From Embleya hyalina (lineage in GTDB: Bacteria > Actinomycetota > Actinomycetes > Streptomycetales > Streptomycetaceae), in assembly GCF_003967355.1 (NCBI RefSeq), contig NZ_BIFH01000016.1, positions 479,254 to 543,253 of the forward strand: 64,000 bases of DNA, written 5' to 3'. Numbering within the stretch: the first letter of the stretch is position 1; every line of letters begins with the position of its first letter. Of this stretch, positions 59,233-64,000 are shown piece after piece. Position numbers and translations under genes: made by a program. The notes beneath the pieces were generated by a model. It was not told where the DNA came from. It did not search any database and saw only the letters and a program-made list of their open reading frames with translations.

Positions 59233-61017
59233 TCAGTCCCCCCAGTGCGAGCTCTTGACGTCGACGAAGATCGGGTTGCTGTAGAACCAGATGTCGCGCC
59301 ACGGGTCGCCGTCGTTGTTCGGGTGCTGGATCGGGCCCGCCGGGTCGACGCGCGCGCCGAACGGGCCGACGCCGTGCCGGTTGCCGTCGCTGCCCCGGAG
59401 CCGGACGTAGTACGGCTTGTTCCGGCGGGGCAGTTGCACCTTCAGGGTGTAGGTGCCGGTACGGCCGGCCACGTCGATGCGCTTGGTCACTCGGGCGTCG
59501 GGGGCCTGCCAGGCGTCGGCGTCGCGGGACTTGCCGGTGACCGTGCCGGTGATCACGTCGACGTGCGCCAGGGTCGGCACCACACCGTGATAGTTGGGCC
59601 GGCTCGCGGTGGTGACCCGGATGTAGAGCGTGGCGCCCCGGTTCGCCGACAGCGGCAACCGGCCGCCCAGGGTGACCGGTTCGCTGCGGCCGTTGTCCGC
59701 GACCATCCACACGTCGAGGCCGTCGAGCAGTTGGCCGTGGTCGACCCACACCCGCCCGGCACGCAGGCCGTTCATCACGTCGCGGTAGCCGAACCGCTCC
59801 ACGCCCACGTGGGTACGGCTGAACTGCCCCGGCCAGAAGTCGCTGCCCGGCTGCGGGACACCGGTGTCCTTGGGCAGCGGCTTGGAGCCGAGGTCGTCGA
59901 AACCCTTGCCGGGCGGGTAGTCGCCGTCGGCGTAGGTGTCGAACATGGTGCGGTGGTTGTCCGAGTTCGAGGTGACCGACCACAGCCGGCCCTCGGACAG
60001 CAGCGCGTCCCACATGCCGCCGACCGTCGCGGTCATCCAGTCGAAGCCGCCGAACGTGCGGTAGCTCTCGATCGGGTAGCGCGGCCAGCTCTGCGGCGAC
60101 GGCGCGTTCTGGTATTCGCCGCGCTGGAAGGTGCCCGGACCCGACTGGCCCTCGCGATACTTCACCCACGCCGGGTCGGCGTTGGCCTGCGAGCCTGGCG
60201 CGCCCTCGAAGCCGAGGAAGATCGACGGGTCGGCGTCGTGCCAGGCGCGCAGCTCGTGCGGGGAGACGATGCCGAGCCGACTGGGGTGGTTGGCCAGCAC
60301 CAGGACGTCTTCGACGAAGCCCTCGCGGCGGCGCTGTCCGAGCCAGCGGATCGCCTCCACCGCCTTGGCCTCGTTGGCGGGGGTCTTGGGGTCGCCCACC
60401 GCGCCCACGTCGAACTTGTTCAGCTTGGCGTCGAAGGTCAGCTCGAACTGCCGGAGCAACTCGACCTCGTTGCGGCCCGGCGCGACCATGATGGTGGCGT
60501 GCTCGGCGGCGGGGACGTACCACTCCAGGCCCTGGAAGATCAGCACCCGCGGGTTTTCCTGGCGGGCCTTGAGGATCTCCGCGTGCTCGCGCTCCGCGCC
60601 GCCGGCGTTGGCATGGCCGAAGTTGGCGTGCTCGGTGTAGACGATCCAGTCCAGGCCGAACTGCCGCCCCTGCGCCGCCGACTGGGCGAAGCCGTACTTG
60701 GCGTCGTGGCTGTAGACGGTGTGCACGTGGTGGTCGCCCACAAGGTAGACGAACTTGGCCGGCGGGCCGTCCTGGCCCGGGCGCGAACTCGCCTGTACAG
60801 CGTCGTCGGACTCGGCCGCCGCCGCCACGCCCGCACCGGTCATACCGAGCGCCGAGGCACCCAGGAATCCGGCCCCGAACAGCCCGGCCCGACCGATCAG
60901 CCCTCGGCGCGACACCCCCTGCGCGTCGAGCCGGTCCTCGGCCACCTCCGGGTCGGCCCACTCGGGCAACTGTGGGGTGGGCCCATCGGCCGGATGCGAT
61001 TGGTCCTGGGTCGCCAT
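59233..61017 (-). CDS. Tat-exported PHP-domain metallohydrolase, CehA/McbA-like
   Basis: 594 residues from ATG 61017 with AAGGAA upstream. A twin-arginine signal SRRGLIGRAGLFGAGFLGASALG at ~36-58 directs folded export. PHP domain metal ligands: GDHHVHTVYSHDAKYGFAQS, VYTEHANFGHA, VLVLANHPSRLG, and a late TSNSDNHRTM. The C-terminal half is beta-rich (VTLGGRLPLSANRGATLYIRV). The CehA/McbA family includes phosphatases and carbamate hydrolases; the substrate here is unknown. Flanked by the duplication and a DUF2306 gene on the same strand. Confidence 0.88.
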   Translation of the reverse strand: MATQDQSHPADGPTPQLPEWADPEVAEDRLDAQGVSRRGLIGRAGLFGAGFLGASALGMTGAGVAAAAESDDAVQASSRPGQDGPPAKFVYLVGDHHVHTVYSHDAKYGFAQSAAQGRQFGLDWIVYTEHANFGHANAGGAEREHAEILKARQENPRVLIFQGLEWYVPAAEHATIMVAPGRNEVELLRQFELTFDAKLNKFDVGAVGDPKTPANEAKAVEAIRWLGQRRREGFVEDVLVLANHPSRLGIVSPHELRAWHDADPSIFLGFEGAPGSQANADPAWVKYREGQSGPGTFQRGEYQNAPSPQSWPRYPIESYRTFGGFDWMTATVGGMWDALLSEGRLWSVTSNSDNHRTMFDTYADGDYPPGKGFDDLGSKPLPKDTGVPQPGSDFWPGQFSRTHVGVERFGYRDVMNGLRAGRVWVDHGQLLDGLDVWMVADNGRSEPVTLGGRLPLSANRGATLYIRVTTASRPNYHGVVPTLAHVDVITGTVTGKSRDADAWQAPDARVTKRIDVAGRTGTYTLKVQLPRRNKPYYVRLRGSDGNRHGVGPFGARVDPAGPIQHPNNDGDPWRDIWFYSNPIFVDVKSSHWGD

Positions 61018-61105
61018 GTGGGTTCCTTGCGCTCGGGGGGAGAGGCGAATGCCGGGCCAGACGCTATGGGGCAAAAGTGGCGCGCGGGCGACGCGCAGAC
61101 CTTGA

Positions 61106-61789
61106 TCACATGACGGGCGGGATGATCTTTCGGGGCGCGCGCGAGCGGTGGAGCCATTCGACCACGATCAGGTTGGGCACCCAGCACAGAAAGGGAACGA
61201 ACGTGTACGCACGGTCGAAGTCGCCGGTCAGCGGCACCAGCAGGATCAGCCACAGCCGCAGCGTCACCGCCGCGTAGGTGAACGCGAAGGCCCGGTGCAT
61301 CCAGCGGCGATGCAGGGTCGGATCGCCGCGCCGGATCGCCCGCAACCCGAAGCCGGCACAGCTCACCCACAACACCGCGAGCATGCCGAAGCCGGCCGTG
61401 CCCACCGCGCCCGCGTGGTTCATCGGCGCGAGCACCAGGCCGGCGACCCCGCCCACGGCGATGCACAGCAGGACCAGTCGGCCGCAGATCCGGTGCAGGC
61501 GGGGCGAGCGCAGCCGTATTTGGCTGGCGAGCTGGGCGGGGGACAGCAGCAGGGCGAGGCCGGCGGCCACGATGTGCGTGTAGAAGAAGGCCTGCTGCCA
61601 CTTCGGCCGGTACGCGTAGTTGCTCGCTATGTCGGCGTCGTCGCGGGCGAGGGCGACCAGGGACTCGGTCAGGTAGGGCAGTGGGGCGAACACGGCGATC
61701 GCCAGAGCGCTCAGCGCGAGCCACCAGACGCCCACGGTGCGGCGTCGGGTGGAGTCGGGTCGGCGCACGGTGGTGGTGGTCGCGGTCAT
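61106..61789 (-). CDS. DUF2306 membrane protein
   Basis: 227 residues, about six membrane segments: VGVWWLALSALAIAVFAPLPYL, FFYTHIVAAGLALLLSPAQL, ICGRLVLLCIAVGGVAGLVLA, GTAGFGMLAVLWVSCAGFGL and others. HRICGRLVL and LHRRWMHRAF are conserved DUF2306 features. Function unknown. Divergent from the sensor kinase at 61945, which with its regulator may control it. Confidence 0.9.
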   Translation of the reverse strand: MTATTTTVRRPDSTRRRTVGVWWLALSALAIAVFAPLPYLTESLVALARDDADIASNYAYRPKWQQAFFYTHIVAAGLALLLSPAQLASQIRLRSPRLHRICGRLVLLCIAVGGVAGLVLAPMNHAGAVGTAGFGMLAVLWVSCAGFGLRAIRRGDPTLHRRWMHRAFAFTYAAVTLRLWLILLVPLTGDFDRAYTFVPFLCWVPNLIVVEWLHRSRAPRKIIPPVM

Positions 61790-61944
61790 GTCGGGGCGTC
61801 CTTTCGCGGCATGTCACCACGCTAGGAAGCGAAGGGGTTCGTGCTCGCCCCCCGGAACGGGGAATCCCCTCCCTCCTGCGAGGGAGATCGTTCTCCGCCG
61901 TGCGGGGGTGGACCGGGATGGGGCGGGCCGGTGCAGGATGGGGC

Positions 61945-62991
61945 ATGCGCACTTCCGACGTTTGGCTCACGCCGGCGTTCGTGGCGGGCGCGGTCGCGGT
62001 GACCGTGCTCGCCCCCGCCGACCCGCCCTACCGGGGGCTGGACGCGGTCGGGCTGAGCCTCGCCGTCGGGTCCACGCTGTGTCTGTTCCCGCGCCGGGTC
62101 GCGCCGATGTGGGTGGTGGTCGCCACGTCGCTGCTCGTGGTGGTCAACGCGGCGGCCGGCTATGCCACCACGGTGACCCAGTGGCCGGTGTGGATCTCGC
62201 TGTTCACCCTGTTCTCGTTGCGCGGGACCACCGCCCGCGTGACGGGGGTGGCGGTGATGCTCGTCGCGGTCGGCGGCTACTTCGCGGTCGACCGGGCGCC
62301 GATCGGGCCCACCGACGTGTTCAACGTGACGGTGTGCTTCCTGGTCGCGATGGTCGCGGGCGACGCCGCGCGCAGCCGGCGCGCCGCCGCGGTCGCCGAG
62401 CACGCCCGGGTCCGGGCCGAGGAGCGTACCGAGCTGGCCCGCGAACTGCACGACTCGATCGGGCACGCGGTGAACGTGATGGTGATGCAGGCCGGGGTCG
62501 GGCGCCGGGTGTTCGCCGACGACCCGACCTTCGCCCGAGAGGCCCTGGGCAACATCGAGAGCGTCGGCCGCGACGCGCTGGGGGAGTTGGACCGGCTGGT
62601 CCGGGTGATGCACGCCGACCGGCCGACCACCGACCTGTCCGCGCTGGTCGACCGGGTCCGCGCCGCGGGCCGCGAACTGCGGCTGACCACGGAGGAGATA
62701 CAGGTGGGCGCCACGGTCGCGCAGGCGCTGCATCGGATCGTCCAGGAGGCGCTGACCAACGCCCTGCGGCACACCGACAGCGGCCGGATCGACGTCGAAC
62801 TGGCCCAGGTCGACGACACCGTGGTGCTCGAAGTGGTCAACGAGGGCCGCCAGTTGCGGGTGGGCCGACCCGGGCGAGGGCTGGTCAACATGCGCGAGCG
62901 GGCCCGGTCGGTCGGCGGCGAGGTGGAGGCCGGCCCGGTGCCGGCGGGCTTTCGGGTACGGGCGACGCTGCCGGCGCAGGTGCGTTCGTGA
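61945..62991 (+). CDS. Sensor histidine kinase (NarL-type, DesK-like)
   Basis: 348 residues from ATG 61945. Four to five N-terminal membrane segments (AFVAGAVAVTVLA, VWISLFTLFSLRG and so on), then HisKA_3: EERTELARELHDSIGHAVNVMVMQAG with His169, and HATPase_c: IVQEALTNALRHTDSGRI, GRGLVNMRERARSVGGEVE. The canonical DNG G-box is reduced (VVNEGRQLRVGRPGRGL), still with GRGL. GTGA overlap with the regulator. Signal unknown. Confidence 0.94.
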   Translation: MRTSDVWLTPAFVAGAVAVTVLAPADPPYRGLDAVGLSLAVGSTLCLFPRRVAPMWVVVATSLLVVVNAAAGYATTVTQWPVWISLFTLFSLRGTTARVTGVAVMLVAVGGYFAVDRAPIGPTDVFNVTVCFLVAMVAGDAARSRRAAAVAEHARVRAEERTELARELHDSIGHAVNVMVMQAGVGRRVFADDPTFAREALGNIESVGRDALGELDRLVRVMHADRPTTDLSALVDRVRAAGRELRLTTEEIQVGATVAQALHRIVQEALTNALRHTDSGRIDVELAQVDDTVVLEVVNEGRQLRVGRPGRGLVNMRERARSVGGEVEAGPVPAGFRVRATLPAQVRS

Positions 62992-63650
62992 TCCGGGTGC
63001 TGCTGGCCGACGACGACGCGCTGGTCCGGAGCGGATTGAAGGCGCTGCTGCGGGCCGAGCCCGGAATCACCGTGGTGGGGGAGGCGGCCGACGGCGCCGA
63101 GGCGGTGCGGGCCGCGCTGGAACATCGGCCCGACGTGGTGGTGATGGACATCCGGATGCCGGTCCACGACGGCGTCTCCGCCACCCGGGACCTGATGGCG
63201 GTGCCGGATCGGCCGCGCGTCCTGGTGCTCACCACGTTCGACCTGGACGAGGTGGTCGACGACGCGATCGCGGCCGGCGCCGACGGCTTCCTGCTCAAGC
63301 GGGCCACGCCCGAGGAACTGATCGCCGGGATCCACGCGGTCGCGTCCGGCGACGCGGTGGTCTCCCCGGCGGTCGCCCGCCGCCTCTTCGCGTCGCACGC
63401 CGCGCGAATCGGCCCCGACCACATGCGCGCGGGCCGCCTCACCGACCGCGAGGCCGACGTACTGCGCGCGATGGCCCGGGGCCTGTCCAACACCGAAATC
63501 GCCCGCACGCTGCACCTGTCGGTGGAAACAGTCAAAACCCACGTCAAACACATCCTGGCCAAACTAGACGTCCGCGACCGCACCCAAGCCGTCGTCTGGT
63601 CCTACCGCACAGGCTTCGCCTACCGAAGCGACCCCCCGACGAGGGACTGA
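62988..63650 (+). CDS. LuxR/NarL-family response regulator
   Basis: 220 residues, GTG 62988 overlapping the kinase stop (GTGA). Receiver: VLLADDDALVRSGLKALL, Asp54 in VVVMDIRMPVHDG, Thr in LVLTTFDLDE, Lys in GFLLKRATPEELI. HTH: LTDREADVLRAMARGLSNTEIARTLHLSVETVKTHVKHILAKLDVRDRTQAVV. Cognate of the preceding kinase; the divergent DUF2306 gene is the nearest candidate target. Confidence 0.96.
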   Translation: MIRVLLADDDALVRSGLKALLRAEPGITVVGEAADGAEAVRAALEHRPDVVVMDIRMPVHDGVSATRDLMAVPDRPRVLVLTTFDLDEVVDDAIAAGADGFLLKRATPEELIAGIHAVASGDAVVSPAVARRLFASHAARIGPDHMRAGRLTDREADVLRAMARGLSNTEIARTLHLSVETVKTHVKHILAKLDVRDRTQAVVWSYRTGFAYRSDPPTRD

Positions 63651-64000
63651 ACGAACACGAGCGGTGGGAACGGGTGCGGGGTCTTGCCTTGCCTTGGCCT
63701 GCCCTGGCCTGCCTTGCCGTGCACGGCACGCTTTGGCTGTAGACCGGGTCGGGTACTTCGGAATTGGTCAGGGCAGGCGGGTTGGTTGGCGGGGAGGGTG
63801 GCCGAGTCGAGTTCGTCTTCGTCGGGCTGCGTTCCCGAATGGGTCGGGCGTCATCGACGGGCGTCGCGCCTCGGGTTGCGGGTGGCTGGTGCGGGGTTGG
63901 TCGGAGTCGGTGGTGGGCGCTACCGGCACGGGCTCCGAGGCTGGGGGCTTGCGGCGAGGCGGGTGTGTTGCTCACTGAAAAGCGGCCTGCAGCGGCAGGC
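63651..64000. other. Window end, no recognisable gene
   Basis: 350 bases after the response regulator. Contains CCTTG/CCTGG-type short repeats at about 63685-63720 and a small GCCTGC-A-GCGGCAGGC inverted repeat in the last bases, cut by the window edge. No supported coding region. Confidence 0.5.

Overview
The window is very GC-rich, uses GTG and TTG starts freely, and has many GTGA/ATGA stop-start overlaps, long perfect-stem hairpins after genes, and two rare TTA codons. The gene content (SapB-like lanthipeptide cluster, chitinase with CBM2 and FN3 domains, secreted collagenase, class F sortase, MmyB-type XRE regulator, Spo0M homologue) points to a filamentous actinomycete of the Streptomyces / Kitasatospora / Embleya kind. 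This is inferred from content; no rRNA marker is present.

Layout. 1-4.7 kb: a CUT1 sugar ABC transporter (two permeases and a binding lipoprotein) followed directly by a secreted spherulin-4-like (GH135-like) protein. 4.8-7.2 kb: an aldo/keto reductase and a GNAT-AAA ATPase fusion. 7.4-13.4 kb: an L-rhamnose catabolic operon (rhaI, aldolase-dehydrogenase fusion, rhaB, LacI-type regulator) behind a perfect LacI-type operator. 13.5-18.9 kb: a secreted M9-like collagenase divergent from a GH18 chitinase, the latter with DasR-type direct repeats. 19-26.4 kb: XRE regulator/SDR pair, cold-shock protein, acyl-CoA synthetase, GH78 rhamnosidase, TetR. 26.5-31.4 kb: two membrane proteins, a two-component system, a VOC protein. 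31.5-38.4 kb: cutC, asparaginase, a polar amino-acid ABC transporter, and a divergent ROK regulator. 38.5-41.4 kb: isochorismatase-like hydrolase, Spo0M, TetR.

41.6-48.9 kb is the most striking region: a class III lanthipeptide locus in the order lanKC - lanA - ABC - ABC, with a convergent LuxR-type orphan regulator carrying a TTA codon. The 43-residue precursor has two SxxSxxxC motifs and closely resembles SapB/AmfS. 49.4-55.2 kb is a pyroglutamate salvage locus: a GntR-pxpA-pxpB-pxpC operon divergent from DUF969-DUF979-pcp, with two adjacent palindromes between them. 55.5-57.1 kb pairs a secreted low-complexity protein with a class F sortase. 57.9-63.7 kb holds a GntR regulator (with a TTA codon if its TTG start is right), a nearly exact 250-bp tandem duplication, a Tat-exported PHP/CehA-like protein, a DUF2306 membrane protein and a second two-component system. 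The last 350 bases hold no recognisable gene.

Functionally the window is dominated by scavenging of polymers (chitin, collagen, rhamnosides, possibly galactosamine polymers, pyroglutamyl peptides) and by development-linked functions (lanthipeptide, TTA codons, Spo0M, sortase).
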